A stretch of 64,000 nt of DNA from Mesorhizobium loti (GCA_014189435.1 CP050293.1:1369001-1433000), one strand, 5' to 3'. Positions 41,601-52,212 are shown, counted from the stretch's first letter. The notes: generated by a model not told the origin, from the sequence alone. Numbers and translations: made by a program.

Positions 41601-43586
41601 GTGGCCAATCGTCGAAACGACATGGCGTCTCCGGCTGATGGGTCGGAGGACATGCTTTTGGCCGCCGCGACCCGCCCGCGAACGGCATTGCCCAATGTGG
41701 CGACCATCGTCACCACTGTGGCGGCACTGTATTTCGGGCGAGAGGTTTTCCTGCCGATCGCGATCGCGCTGCTGCTGACCTTCGCGCTCGCGCCGCTGGT
41801 CTCGGCGCTCAAAAAGGTCGGCATACCCCGGATTGCCGCCGTCATCGCCAGCGTGCTCGGCGCTTTCGCGGCGCTTGGCCTGTTCTCCTTCATTGTCGCC
41901 ACCCAGGTCAGCGAACTGGCGCAGAACATTCCGGTCTACCAGACCAACATCCTGACCAAGATCCGTTCGCTCAAGGAAACCGGGGTCGGGGGAGGGATCA
42001 TTGCCAGATTGAGCCAGGTGGTCGAACGTGTCGGCCAGGAGATCGACAGGCAGGACGCGTCGCTGCCGGCCGCCACCCCGGAAAAGCCGCCGCGCGAGCC
42101 GGTGCCCGTCGAGATCGTCTCGCGCGAAAGGCCGCTCCAGGTCCTGCAGAACATAATCGGGCCGCTGATCAGCCCGCTCGGGTCGGCCGGGCTGATCATC
42201 GTCGTCGTCATCTTCATGCTGCTCGAGCGGGAGGATTTGCGCGACCGCTTCATCCGGCTTGTCGGTTACGGCGACCTCCACCGCACCACCGAGGCGCTTC
42301 AGGATGCCGCCAAGCGGGTGGGTCGCTATCTCTTGATGCAACTGGTCGTCAACATCGTCTACGCCGTGCCGATCGCGATCGGGCTGTGGGTCCTCGGCAT
42401 TCCGAATGCGCTGCTGTGGGGCTTGCTGGCGCTGGCGCTGCGTTTCGTCCCCTATATCGGCCCGATCATCGGCATGCTTTTGCCGCTGTTCCTGGCGCTG
42501 GCCGTGGCGCCGGGCTGGGAGCTCGTCGCGTGGACGGCAGCCCTGTTCGTGGTGATGGAGCTGATCACCGGCAACGTCATCGAACCCTGGCTCTACGGTT
42601 CGCGAACGGGACTGTCGCCGCTGGCGATCATCGTCGCGGCGATTTTCTGGACATGGCTCTGGGGCCCGCTCGGGTTGATCCTGTCGACGCCGCTCACTGT
42701 CTGCCTGGTGGTGCTGGGCAGGCACGTGCCGCAGTTTGAATTCCTCGACGTGCTGTTTGGCAACGAGCCCGTGCTGGAACCCCATGCGCGCCTCTACCAG
42801 CGGCTGCTGGCCGGCGATCCGGAAGAAGCCACCGACCACGCCGAGGAGATGCTGGAGGAGAAATATCTGGTCGAATTCTACGACAAGGTCGCCATTCCGG
42901 CACTGCTGCTGGGCGAGCGCGACCGGGTGCGCGGCGTCATGGGCGACCTGCAACGGCGGCAGGTGGCGGCCAGCGCCCTGACGCTGGTGGCCAACCTCGA
43001 CGACAGCGCGCAGGAGGAAGCGGGCGAGGAGGAGGAGCCGCACGTGGCCGCGGAAGCGAGCGACAATGGCGATTCCAGCGGCGAGGACGAGACCGAGCTG
43101 CCCGATGGCACCGATATGTCCGTGCTCTGCGCCGGCGGGCGCGGCGAGCTCGACGATGCCACTGCCGCGATGCTGGCGCAGGTGCTGGAGGTCCAGGGCG
43201 CAACGGTATCGAAGGTCGGCTTTGCCGATATGGAACCCGCCAGCATTCGCCGCCTCGAACTCGAAACCGTCGACACCGTCGTGGTTGGCTTCCTGAACCG
43301 GGATTCCGTCAAGCACGCCCGCTTTCTGGTCCGCCGGCTGAAACGCGCCAAGGCTGCACTGCGGGTCGGAATCGTGTTCTGGTCGGAGACCGGCACCGAG
43401 GACAAGGAAACGGCGGCCAAGCTGGCCCATGACATGAACGCCGATTTCGTGGCGCATGGCATGGTCGACGCGGTGGTGGGTGCGCTGTCACACGAGCCGC
43501 CGGTTGCCCTCCAGCTGATCGCCAAACGCCGCATGCGGCGACAGCGGGCGGCGCCCAAGAAGGTTGCGGCAGCGGCGGCGAGTTAG
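41601..43586 (+). CDS. AI-2E-family transporter with long C-terminal cytosolic extension
   Basis: A 661-residue membrane protein. The N-terminal 390 residues form the AI-2E permease fold: hydrophobic segments near 38-55, 65-110, 195-215 and 250-375, with VPYIGPIIGMLLPLF and EPWLYGSRTGLSPLAIIVAA. About 270 further residues are soluble, with an acidic linker (DSAQEEAGEEEEPHVAAEAS) and an alpha/beta domain (SVLCAGGRGELDDATAAMLA ... VVVGFLNRDS). The tail is not typical of TqsA or YdiK. The transported substrate is unknown; many members export ions or organic solutes. It starts at a GTG after GGGGGAGA; a Met seven codons on is possible. Confidence 0.85.
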   Translation: MANRRNDMASPADGSEDMLLAAATRPRTALPNVATIVTTVAALYFGREVFLPIAIALLLTFALAPLVSALKKVGIPRIAAVIASVLGAFAALGLFSFIVATQVSELAQNIPVYQTNILTKIRSLKETGVGGGIIARLSQVVERVGQEIDRQDASLPAATPEKPPREPVPVEIVSRERPLQVLQNIIGPLISPLGSAGLIIVVVIFMLLEREDLRDRFIRLVGYGDLHRTTEALQDAAKRVGRYLLMQLVVNIVYAVPIAIGLWVLGIPNALLWGLLALALRFVPYIGPIIGMLLPLFLALAVAPGWELVAWTAALFVVMELITGNVIEPWLYGSRTGLSPLAIIVAAIFWTWLWGPLGLILSTPLTVCLVVLGRHVPQFEFLDVLFGNEPVLEPHARLYQRLLAGDPEEATDHAEEMLEEKYLVEFYDKVAIPALLLGERDRVRGVMGDLQRRQVAASALTLVANLDDSAQEEAGEEEEPHVAAEASDNGDSSGEDETELPDGTDMSVLCAGGRGELDDATAAMLAQVLEVQGATVSKVGFADMEPASIRRLELETVDTVVVGFLNRDSVKHARFLVRRLKRAKAALRVGIVFWSETGTEDKETAAKLAHDMNADFVAHGMVDAVVGALSHEPPVALQLIAKRRMRRQRAAPKKVAAAAAS

Positions 43587-43657
43587 AGCCCGGTCTTCGC
43601 CTGGGGGGTGGGCAAGCGAGGGACCGATGGCCACAGAGCAAAGCATATGTGCCTTGC

Positions 43658-43802
43658 TCCCGCTCGGGATCAATGTTGCGGTTGTGAGCATCGGGGCGCG
43701 CTTCTGTTCCCGTACGGTAGCTAATCTTTCTAAATGGCGATCCCGATCGGTAGCAAATGGCTTGTATTTGGCCTCCGGGAAGATTATGTTCCCGCTCGGG
43801 AT
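43658..43802. promoter_or_regulatory. Four TCCCGNNCGG repeats upstream of the hipB-like gene
   Basis: TCCCGCTCGGGAT (43658-43670), TCCCGTACGGTAG (43708-43720), TCCCGATCGGTAG (43741-43753) and TCCCGCTCGGGAT (43790-43802) share TCCCG-NN-CGG, at spacings of 50, 33 and 49 bp. A four-operator array upstream of a HipB-type repressor is the arrangement known from E. coli hipBA. Confidence 0.6.
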
Positions 43803-43809
43803 CAGGACC

Positions 43810-44268
43810 ATGACCAAAACCACACAGATGCCGACGACCGTACCGCCAAACGCCATCGAGATTGCGCGCCACGCCGCGCGATCCGATCCCGCGGATGCCG
43901 GCATACAAGCCGGGTTCGCCGAACATGTGGGCAATGCACCGGGTGGGGGAAACGTCATCGTTCCTGTGACGAAGATCAAAGCCCTTGCGCCCGAAGTTCG
44001 GGTCGCGCTGCCTCGTATGCTCGGCTCCGATGCGCAGGGGCAGGCCGAGGCCGAACCTATCACCATCGCGTCGCCGGCTGACCTCGGCCGGCTGGTGCGT
44101 GCGGTGCGTGAGCGGCGGGATTTTTCGCAGCAGGCGTTCGCCGATCTCGCCGGGGTCGGCCGGCGCTTCCTGTCGGAGCTGGAGAACGGCAAGCCGACGT
44201 TGGAACTGGGCAAGGTGCTGAAGGTCACCAGTACCGCCGGCATTGTGCTCTTCGCCCGGGAACGCTGA
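43810..44268 (+). CDS. HipB-like XRE antitoxin/repressor
   Basis: The C-terminal 65 residues are a HipB-type helix-turn-helix (DLGRLVRAVRERRDFSQQAF, ADLAGVGRRFLSELENGKPT, LELGKVLKVTSTAGIVLF). From 43810 the protein has 152 residues with a 70-residue low-complexity lead; the Met at 44017 would give the usual 83 residues. The start is unresolved. Its stop overlaps the start of the hipA-like gene (TGATG), which indicates translational coupling. Operator-like repeats lie directly upstream. Confidence 0.7.
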   Translation: MTKTTQMPTTVPPNAIEIARHAARSDPADAGIQAGFAEHVGNAPGGGNVIVPVTKIKALAPEVRVALPRMLGSDAQGQAEAEPITIASPADLGRLVRAVRERRDFSQQAFADLAGVGRRFLSELENGKPTLELGKVLKVTSTAGIVLFARER

Positions 44269-44618
44269 TGGATGCGCTGACACTCGACGGATTCAGCGAG
44301 CCGGTCGGCATCCTGGCGCGCGACGACAATGGCGGGGTCGCTTACGCCTACCGGCCTGACTATCGGCGCGGCGGACAAGCGCTGGGGATCGAAAGCGCTG
44401 CCGCGCGCAAACGTATTCGTGCCAGCCATACGGCCGACATTGCTGCATCCCTGGCACGGCAGCTCAACGGCCTCGACAAGCGGAACATGAAGCGCTTCGC
44501 CGATCTCATCGCGTCGAACATCGGCACGCTGACGGCGGCGTTCGGGCTGGCCGCGCCAGCGGCGGTGGAACAGCGGGACGCGTTTCTCGACCGAGCCGGC
44601 GGTTGGCTGATGAGTTGA
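44268..44618 (+). pseudogene. Truncated HipA-like toxin gene
   Basis: The first 38 residues (MDALTLDGFSEPVGILARDD, NGGVAYAYRPDY) are the HipA N-subdomain-1 start. The sequence then jumps to RRGGQALGIESAAARKRIRA and a short helical tail ending GWLMS, without the kinase domain. HipA is normally about 400-440 residues, and this frame has 116. The kinase has been lost by deletion or fusion, so the operon should not be toxic. A partial copy of the tail lies at 41421-41510. Confidence 0.6.
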
Positions 44619-44699
44619 GAGCCGGCCGGCCTCGCAAGGAGCGACAGCATTGCCCACTCCGCAAAAAGAGAGAAGGGCCGGCGCCGCCATTTGGCATCG

Positions 44700-45281
44700 T
44701 CAGCTGCGGATGCGACGAAAAAGGGTTTCCACGATCACGTTGAACCGCTCCGGGTCATCAAACGCCCGGGCGGCAAGCATGGCTCCGTAGACGGTCGCCA
44801 TGAAAGCTTGCGCCTCGACCTTCGGGGACGCCTCGAGATGCAGTGTTCCTTGCGCTGCACCGAGCTCCAAAAGCCGTTCCAGCCATTTGCCGAGGTCGGT
44901 GAAATGACCGCGGACGGAAACTGCCACCTCTTCGGGCAGGCCGGGCAATTCGGCCGCCAGCACGGCAGCCAGGCAGAAGGGAGCGGACTGATCCTTGATA
45001 CAGCGTTCCCAATACCCCGTATAAAACCGCAACTGATCCAGCGCGACCGGCGAGCCTTCCTCCAGCACCGCACTCTGGGCTCGGATACCAGCGCGCGCCT
45101 GTTCGACGACCGCTACGACCAAATCGACCTTGGAGGGGAAGTGATGGTGAATGCTGGCCTTGCGGATGCCAAAGCGCTCCGACAGGTCGGCATAGCTGAA
45201 GCCGTTGTAGCCAACACGCATGATCAGCTGGGCGGCTCCGCCAACCAGTTTGCCCGCAGTGTCACTCAATGCAGTGTTCAT
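44700..45281 (-). CDS. TetR/AcrR-family regulator
   Basis: A 193-residue repressor. The N-terminal HTH has LIMRVGYNGFSYADLSERFG and IRKASIHHHFPSKVDLVVAV. The helical C-terminal ligand domain includes YWERCIKDQSAPFCLAAVLA. The Met at 45281 is chosen because the fold starts there. The same-strand gene upstream (45577-46164) encodes a membrane protein whose promoter carries a strong palindrome, so it is a likely target. The gap 45282-45474 has no gene. Confidence 0.85.
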   Translation of the reverse strand: MNTALSDTAGKLVGGAAQLIMRVGYNGFSYADLSERFGIRKASIHHHFPSKVDLVVAVVEQARAGIRAQSAVLEEGSPVALDQLRFYTGYWERCIKDQSAPFCLAAVLAAELPGLPEEVAVSVRGHFTDLGKWLERLLELGAAQGTLHLEASPKVEAQAFMATVYGAMLAARAFDDPERFNVIVETLFRRIRS

Positions 45282-45474
45282 CGTCACCCTTCTGGTAGGC
45301 TCAGTTAGGAAATTTTGCCGATCCTCGCAAGTTTTGCCCGAGCCAGCGGAACAGGAGCGCGGCGTGACCGCCAATCTCTTTTGAAAGGAGATGCGCCGTC
45401 CTCCAGGAGGACGGCGCACCAGGCGTCGGCAGAAAACGACGTCAGGATATCGAACAGATCTTCAAGGAGCGCAT

Positions 45475-45580
45475 CTAGAGCGGTTCACCGTTTCACGGAA
45501 ACGGCGAACCGCTCTATCTCTTTGTTTTGACGCAATTCCGGACGGAAAACCGTTTCACACTTTTCCTGGAATTGCTCTAG
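45475..45580. repeat. RIME-like intergenic element
   Basis: Starts CTAGAGCGGTTCACCGTTTC and ends TTCCTGGAATTGCTCTAG, 106 bp, with the internal GTTTTGACGCAATTCC and AAACCGTTTCACAC blocks of the copy at 16781-16910. Confidence 0.82.
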
Positions 45581-46164
45581 CTGGCGATCCGCGGTGACTT
45601 GCGAAGCATATCGCTGACCGTCAGCCACACTGCCGACACCAGGAAATAGAAAGCGCCGAACGCAGCGTAGGGCGCGACATTCGTGATGCCGATCTCTTCA
45701 ATGCCGCCGGCCATCTTCACAAAAAAGATGCCGGCCAGTGCCGATTGAGCGCCGCTCAAGATCATCGCCCACTGTGCGCCGTTGGTCTTCCAGCGCCGCA
45801 GCGCGGTGATCAGTTGAAACAGGCCGGACAGAGCAGCCCAGACGCCGTAGACCGCGAGCACTGCGTTCATGCTTTTGGTCAGCGCGACAGCGACCGCCAC
45901 GGTGGCGAGCACGCTGATGACAAAATTCAGCAGCTGCGACTTGTTGCGGCTCAATCCGCCTGTGCGCTGGGCATCGACGATATTCGCAAGGGCATCCCAG
46001 GCAGGATACGCCACCAGCATGATCGCGGCCAACGGCGGCATGGTCCTGGCGAGGGTAAAGGCCAGTGCGACCCATGCCGCGGAAACGCCGAACCGGACAA
46101 AATAATAGCTTTTGAGCCATGTGTTGGAAGCTTGGGCGAGGGTGGCGGTGTTTTGAACAGGCAT
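45577..46164 (-). CDS. DUF308/HdeD-like membrane protein
   Basis: A 195-residue protein with about six transmembrane segments (FVRFGVSAAWVALAFTLA, LAAIMLVAYPAWDALANIVD, FVISVLATVAVAVALT, VLAVYGVWAALSGLFQLITA, AMILSGAQSALAGIFFV, AFGAFYFLVSAVWLTV). The pattern is that of HdeD/DUF308-type membrane proteins linked to acid or general stress. The UAG stop at 45577-45579 comes from the terminal CTAG of the RIME-like element. Upstream is a TetR-type palindrome. Confidence 0.75.
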   Translation of the reverse strand: MPVQNTATLAQASNTWLKSYYFVRFGVSAAWVALAFTLARTMPPLAAIMLVAYPAWDALANIVDAQRTGGLSRNKSQLLNFVISVLATVAVAVALTKSMNAVLAVYGVWAALSGLFQLITALRRWKTNGAQWAMILSGAQSALAGIFFVKMAGGIEEIGITNVAPYAAFGAFYFLVSAVWLTVSDMLRKSPRIAS

Positions 46165-46192
46165 ATCAGCTTTCCAATGTTGATTGATACGA

Positions 46193-46216
46193 TATCTACC
46201 TACTAGAAGGTAGATA
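46193..46216. promoter_or_regulatory. TetR-type operator TATCTACC-N8-GGTAGATA
   Basis: A perfect 8-bp inverted repeat (46193-46200 and 46209-46216), 29 bp upstream of the membrane protein start at 46164. It probably binds the TetR protein encoded downstream. Confidence 0.6.
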
Positions 46217-46401
46217 AGCTTTGGTCAACCGATTTTACCGTGCATCGAGTAAGTTTGGCTGAGGGCGAGGGCGGGCCGTGGCCAGAGGCCGTGGCGCCCC
46301 TGGGCGAGACTGCGCGGCACCGCAACGCCAGAAGAGCCGTGGCTGCCGGATCTCGATCGGACGTCATGCAACCTTTTGATTTTTAAGCCGTTACCGCCCT
46401 T

Positions 46402-48425
46402 ATGTCAGGGGTTGAATCCAAGCCGAAACGGGCCGACGGCGCCAAACCACGCGGGGCTGGAAAATCGCGCCAAAAAAAGCATCGACTGTCGAAGCCGCGC
46501 TCGAGGCCGAAGGGCATGCCGCGCCCGAAGTCGACGGACAAGCCGCGCCGCCGCCGGATGCCGTCGATCCCGATCCGCAGCTGACGCCCGAGGAGGCCGA
46601 GCAGGCGCGCAAGAAATACCTGCTGACGCGTTTCTGGATCAGTGCACGCGGTTATTGGGGCCGCGGCGCCGACAGGCTCGCCTGGCCGTTCACAATCGGG
46701 GTGCTGCTGCTGATCTGCATCAACATCGGCTTCCAGTATGGGATCAATGTCTGGCACCGCTCGATTTTCGACGCCATTGAGCAGCGCAATGCCCGCACAG
46801 TCTATTTGCTCAGCGCCGTATTCGTGCCGCTCGTGCTCGGCAGCGGCAGCCTTGTCGTTGCACAAGTCTACCTGCGCATGACGATCCAGCGCCGCTGGCG
46901 TTCCTGGCTCACTACGGCGGTTATCGCGCGCTGGCTGGCAAACGGCCGCTACTACCAGCTGAACCTCGTCGGCGGCGACCACCAGAACCCCGAGGCCCGC
47001 ATGACCGAGGATCTGCGCATCGCCACCGAGTCGCCCGTCGATTTCATCGCCGGTGTCCTCAACGCATTCCTGGTGGCCTCGACCTTCATCGTGGTGCTGT
47101 GGACGATCGGCGGCGCGCTCACCCTGCCGATCGGAGGGTCGAGCATCACCGTTCCCGGCTTCCTGGTCATCACGGCGGTAATCTATGCCGCCATCACCTC
47201 CACCTCGATGGTGGTCGTCGGCCGCAATTTCGTCCGCCTTTCCGAGCGGAAGAACCAGGCGGAGGCCGAACTGCGCTACACGCTGACGCGCGTGCGCGAA
47301 AACGGCGAGAGCATCGCCTTGCTGGGCGGCGAGGAGGAGGAGCGCAGCGGCATCGACAGGAATTTCGGCCATGTGCTGAGGCAATGGGCGCTGCTGACCG
47401 GCCAGCACATGCGCACCGCGCTGGTGTCGCAGGGGTCGAGCCTGTTTGCACCGGTCGTGCCGATTTTGCTTTGCGCGCCGAAATTTCTAGAAGGCTCGAT
47501 GTCGCTCGGACAGGTCATGCAGGCTGCCTCCGCCTTTGGCATCGTGCAAGGCGCGTTCGGATGGCTGGTCGACAACTACCCGCGCCTTGCCGACTGGAAC
47601 GCCTCCGCGCGGCGCATCGCCTCGCTGATGATGTCGCTCGACGGGCTCGAGCGCGCCGAGCTGAGCGATGCGCTCGGACGCATCAACCGAGGCGAAACCG
47701 AAGACGGCGCGATGCTCAGCCTCGACAATCTCTCCGTGACGCTGGATGACGGCACCGCCGTGGTCAAGGAGACCGAGGTTGCGATCAAGCCGGGTGAGCG
47801 GGTGCTGGTGGCGGGCGAATCCGGCTCAGGCAAGTCGACGCTGGTGCGGGCCATTGCGGGCCTGTGGCCGTGGGGCGGCGGCGGCGTCAATTTCCACGCC
47901 GGCAGGCATCTGTTCATGCTGCCGCAACGCCCCTACATCCCCTCGGGCACGCTTCGCCGCGCGGTCGCATATCCCGCGGCGGCGGATAAGTGGACGATCA
48001 AACAGATCAAGGCCGTCCTCGACAAGGTGGGCCTTGCTTATCTTGCCGACAGGATCAAGGAAGAAGCGCCATGGGACCAGACGCTGTCGGGCGGCGAAAA
48101 GCAACGCCTCGCCTTCGCACGCCTGCTGCTGCATCGCCCCGACATTGTCGTGCTGGATGAAGCGACCTCGGCACTCGACGAGAAGAGCCAGGACAAGATG
48201 ATGGAGACGGTGATCCACGAATTGCCTGAGGTCACCATCATCAGCGTGGCGCATCGCGCCGAGCTGGAGGCCTTCCATAGCCGCAAGATCACATTGGAGC
48301 GGCGCAAGGGCGGGGCAAAGCTCGTCAGCGATGTCGATCTCGCCCAGCGCAAGGGCAAGCGCAACCTGCTCCGGCGCGCCCTGTGGGGCTCCGGCGCGCG
48401 CAAACGAAAGGCAACACGACCTTGA
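46402..48425 (+). CDS. SbmA/BacA-type ABC transporter with fused ATPase (BclA-like), interrupted by a -1 frame change
   Basis: A transmembrane SbmA/BacA-like domain (about 60-370 of the joined protein, with LTRFWISARGYWG and IFDAIEQRNARTVYLLSAVF) is fused to an ABC ATPase with GESGSGKST, LSGGEKQRLAFARLLLHRPD and VLDEAT. Bradyrhizobium BclA has this layout and imports peptides, protecting against plant NCR peptides. The ATG at 46402 opens MSGVESKPKRADGAKPRGAG, but the body lies in the -1 frame, joined at the seven-A run 46472-46478. That run forms A-AAA-AAG in the right phase for -1 slippage. Without it the first start in the body frame is a GTG at 46701, inside the membrane domain. Either programmed slippage or a one-base sequence error explains this. 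Confidence 0.83.
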
Positions 48426-48429
48426 GCTG

Positions 48430-49458
<1,029 letters not shown>

Positions 49459-49489
49459 CTATGGCATTGGCCGATTTTGTCCACACGCC

Positions 49490-49735
49490 TTACTCGACAA
49501 GGATGTGGGCTTCACGCGCCGCTTCGACAAGCGCCGACCTGGCAATATCGGCGGTAACTTCGCCGCCCGTCGCCCGGTGGCAGGCGCGCAATGCCGATTG
49601 GTGTTTCGGACTGCCGGCGTCACGCCAATGTGTGGTGAGCAATTCAATGGCTTGCTGTGTATTGGACAGATGGCGGATGGAACCGGTGATACCGACAGAC
49701 ACCGCCACGGGTTTGGAGAACCATGCAGTTTGCAT
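49490..49735 (-). CDS. DUF982 family protein
   Basis: An 81-residue protein beginning MQTAWFSKPVAVSVGITGSI. The DUF982 pattern is clear: F-x-x-PV-x-V, HLSNTQQAIELLTTHW, ALRACHRATGGEVTADIARS and the ending ALVEAAREAHILV. The family is almost confined to rhizobia and is often present in many copies; its function is unknown. The Met at 49735 begins at the domain edge. Confidence 0.83.
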   Translation of the reverse strand: MQTAWFSKPVAVSVGITGSIRHLSNTQQAIELLTTHWRDAGSPKHQSALRACHRATGGEVTADIARSALVEAAREAHILVE

Positions 49736-49886
49736 CGGAACCTCGACTGGGCTGAAGCGATTAACGCCTTTGGCCGCGCAAGGTTTCATCAACGCCAATC
49801 ACGCTGGCGTGAGAGTTCCCACACATGCGTTCTCCTCCGAACCATTGCATCGAGGGACGCTGGGCTGTCCGCCTTTATGCGATCAC

Positions 49887-50072
49887 TCACATGTGTGAGG
49901 CGACGTCGCGGGTGGACGGTGGTTTGGGCTTGTGTGCCGCGGGTTGCCTCGTCGCTTGCGGGGCGGGGCGGGGCGCGGCCTTGACCATGGTCACGGTGTC
50001 GGGCGCTTGCGCCTTGCGGCGCTTGAGCCAGTTGGACGACAGGTCGGCAAGGAGACTGCGCAGGTCTTTCAC
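49887..50072 (-). CDS. Small basic hypothetical protein (61 aa)
   Basis: A GTG start at 50072 preceded by AAGAGGAGG at good spacing. The product reads VKDLRSLLADLSSNWLKRRK and then a Pro/Ala/Lys-rich tail. The strong ribosome site is the main support. Upstream Met codons in the same frame lack one. No family is recognised. Confidence 0.45.
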   Translation of the reverse strand: MKDLRSLLADLSSNWLKRRKAQAPDTVTMVKAAPRPAPQATRQPAAHKPKPPSTRDVASHM

Positions 50073-50182
50073 GACGTCCTCCTCTTGTAAGGCGACAGGA
50101 TAATTTCCGTCTTCCCAACTTGTTCCGGCGGAGAAACCGTTCCACCAGAAAAAGGTTTCTTGCCGGCGAAAGCGGTCGGGCA

Positions 50183-51073
50183 TCACCTGCCGATATAGGC
50201 GGCCAGTTCATCCGGCGTCCCATTTGGGAAGGCCTGTTTCAGAAAGTCCAAAAACGCCGACACGCGCGCACTGAGCAGCCGGCGAGATGGGTAGAGCGTC
50301 CATAGAGAAATCTCGGGGCCGTCGATATCGCCCCAATTCACCAGTGTACCGTCAGCCAGGTCGTGGGCCACCAACGAAATGGGAAGCCGTCCTGCGCCAA
50401 CGCCGGCTCGCACCGCATCCCGGACCATGATGAGCGTTGACAAAACGAGGACGGGCTCGATTGTAATTGTTGACCGGCCACCCGGTGTCTTCACGTGCCA
50501 TGTTTGCGGTTCGCCTGCCCCTCGCGCAACGCCAGGGGCGGCGCGCTGACCGGTCGTGCGAGGAAGGTCGGGGCTCGCCACGACAATCAGACGGTCGCGG
50601 AGAAACGCCCGTCCGACCAGGCTTTCGTCGGGATCTGGATTGACCCGGATTACCAGGTCGTAGCCTTCCTCGATCATGTCGACAGGCCGGTCCTCGGTCG
50701 TCACCTCAAGCCTCACCTCCGGATATCTGAGGGCAAACCCGGCAGCGATCCTCCCCATTGCGGTCTGCGAAAAATGCAAAGGTGCGCTGATCCGCAATCT
50801 GCCCTTGGGTCTCTGACCGCCCGAGGCAATCGCCGCAGCCGTCTCGTCCAGTTCGGCAAGCAACGCCCCCGTCCGCTCGAAGAGCGCCCGTCCTTCTTCG
50901 GTGAGCTTCAGGTTACGCGCACCCCGTTCAAACAGGCGCAGATCAAGACTGCTTTCCAAGTCTCCAACGCGCCGGGACAGCGTTGCCTTGGGCCGGCCGG
51001 TGGCCCTTGCCGCTTTGCCGAAGCCACCATGGCGGGCAACGAGATTGAAATCGGCCAGCGCAAGAAGATCCAT
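50183..51073 (-). CDS. LysR-family regulator
   Basis: A 296-residue LTTR starting MDLLALADFNLVARHGGFGK, then AARATGRPKATLSRRVGDLE and LRLFERGARNLKLTEEGRAL. The effector domain with GRLRISAPLHFSQTAMGRIA is typical of the CrgA/PecT-like group. The usual Ser-Ala in the recognition helix reads RPKATLSRRV, a normal variant. It is divergent from the NmrA-family gene, the likely target. Confidence 0.88.
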   Translation of the reverse strand: MDLLALADFNLVARHGGFGKAARATGRPKATLSRRVGDLESSLDLRLFERGARNLKLTEEGRALFERTGALLAELDETAAAIASGGQRPKGRLRISAPLHFSQTAMGRIAAGFALRYPEVRLEVTTEDRPVDMIEEGYDLVIRVNPDPDESLVGRAFLRDRLIVVASPDLPRTTGQRAAPGVARGAGEPQTWHVKTPGGRSTITIEPVLVLSTLIMVRDAVRAGVGAGRLPISLVAHDLADGTLVNWGDIDGPEISLWTLYPSRRLLSARVSAFLDFLKQAFPNGTPDELAAYIGR

Positions 51074-51098
51074 GAGTGTTCCACCAGTGGGACGGTGC

Positions 51099-51122
51099 GT
51101 CCAAAATATCCGTCTATTGGAC
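51099..51122. promoter_or_regulatory. Inverted repeat GTCCAA-N12-TTGGAC
   Basis: Lies between the divergent LysR (start 51073) and NmrA-like (start 51177) genes; a candidate LysR binding site. Confidence 0.4.
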
Positions 51123-51176
51123 TCTTTGTGAGCCACTCATATTGGGCCTGTCAAGCATCCCAACAGGAGAAATACC

Positions 51177-52046
51177 ATGACCATTCTCGTTACCGGCGCC
51201 ACAGGCAATGTTGGCCGCCAAGTCGTCGAACACCTCGTCAAGCGAGGCGCTGATGTCCGTGCTCTCGTGCGCGATCCGTCGAAAGCCAGCTTCCCGGCAG
51301 GTGTAACCGTCGTGCAAGGCGACTTTCTCAACATCGATTCGCTGCGCAAGGCCATGTCAGGCGTCTCCACCCTGTTCCTCTTGAACGCCGTGGTGCCGGA
51401 CGAATTCACCCAGGCTTTGATCGCGCTGAACGTCGCCCGATCGGCCGGCATCGAACGGATCGTCTATCTTTCGGTGCTCCACGCCGACGTCTATGTGAAC
51501 GTGCCGCATTTCGCGGGTAAGTTCGGCGTCGAGCGAATGATCGAGCAGATGGATTTCAAGGCTACGATCTTGCGCCCCGCCTACTTCATCCAGAACGATC
51601 TGATGATCGAAGACGTCATCACCGGCTACGGCACCTACACAATGCCGATCGGCGCCAAGGGTCTCGCCATGATCGACGTGCGCGATATCGCCGAGATCGC
51701 CGCCCTTGAGCTGTTGCGCCGCGAACGGTCCGCTGAGCCGCTTGCGCTCGACCGGATCAACCTCGTCGGTCCGCAGACACTGACCGGGACGGATATAGCC
51801 GCCATCTGGTCAGACGTGCTCGCCCGCCCGATCAGCTACGGCGGCGACAACACCGAAGGTTTCGAGCAAAATCTCAAGCAGTTCTTGCCTGCCTGGATGG
51901 CGTACGACATGCGCCTGATGGGCGAGCGGTTCTTGACCGACGGGATGCTGCCTGACGCTGGCGACGTCGAGCGCCTGACTGCGCTTCTGGGCCGCCCATT
52001 GCGCCCATATCGCGACTTCGCCTCGCAAATCTCTGCCTCCGCCTGA
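51177..52046 (+). CDS. NmrA-family NAD(P)-binding protein
   Basis: A 289-residue atypical SDR. The cofactor motif is MTILVTGATGNVGRQVVEHL, followed by ALVRDPSK, VVQGDFLNIDSLRKAM, STLFLLNAV and ILRPAYFIQN. Members are NAD(P)H quinone reductases (QorB-like) or redox sensors. It has a good AGGAGA ribosome site and is controlled in all likelihood by the adjacent LysR. Confidence 0.87.
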   Translation: MTILVTGATGNVGRQVVEHLVKRGADVRALVRDPSKASFPAGVTVVQGDFLNIDSLRKAMSGVSTLFLLNAVVPDEFTQALIALNVARSAGIERIVYLSVLHADVYVNVPHFAGKFGVERMIEQMDFKATILRPAYFIQNDLMIEDVITGYGTYTMPIGAKGLAMIDVRDIAEIAALELLRRERSAEPLALDRINLVGPQTLTGTDIAAIWSDVLARPISYGGDNTEGFEQNLKQFLPAWMAYDMRLMGERFLTDGMLPDAGDVERLTALLGRPLRPYRDFASQISASA

Positions 52047-52212
52047 CGGAAGCGCAGCAGCCATCCGATTGCGCGCTCAGGTGTAGGGGTCTCGAACTCA
52101 AAGCCCGCGACGCCCGCTCGTTCCTTGCGACGTTGTGGAGGAAGCCTGTCGACGCTGAAGCGGACCCGCGAACTGCTCGCACAGGGAAAGCTCACCAGAA
52201 ACACAAGCAACA

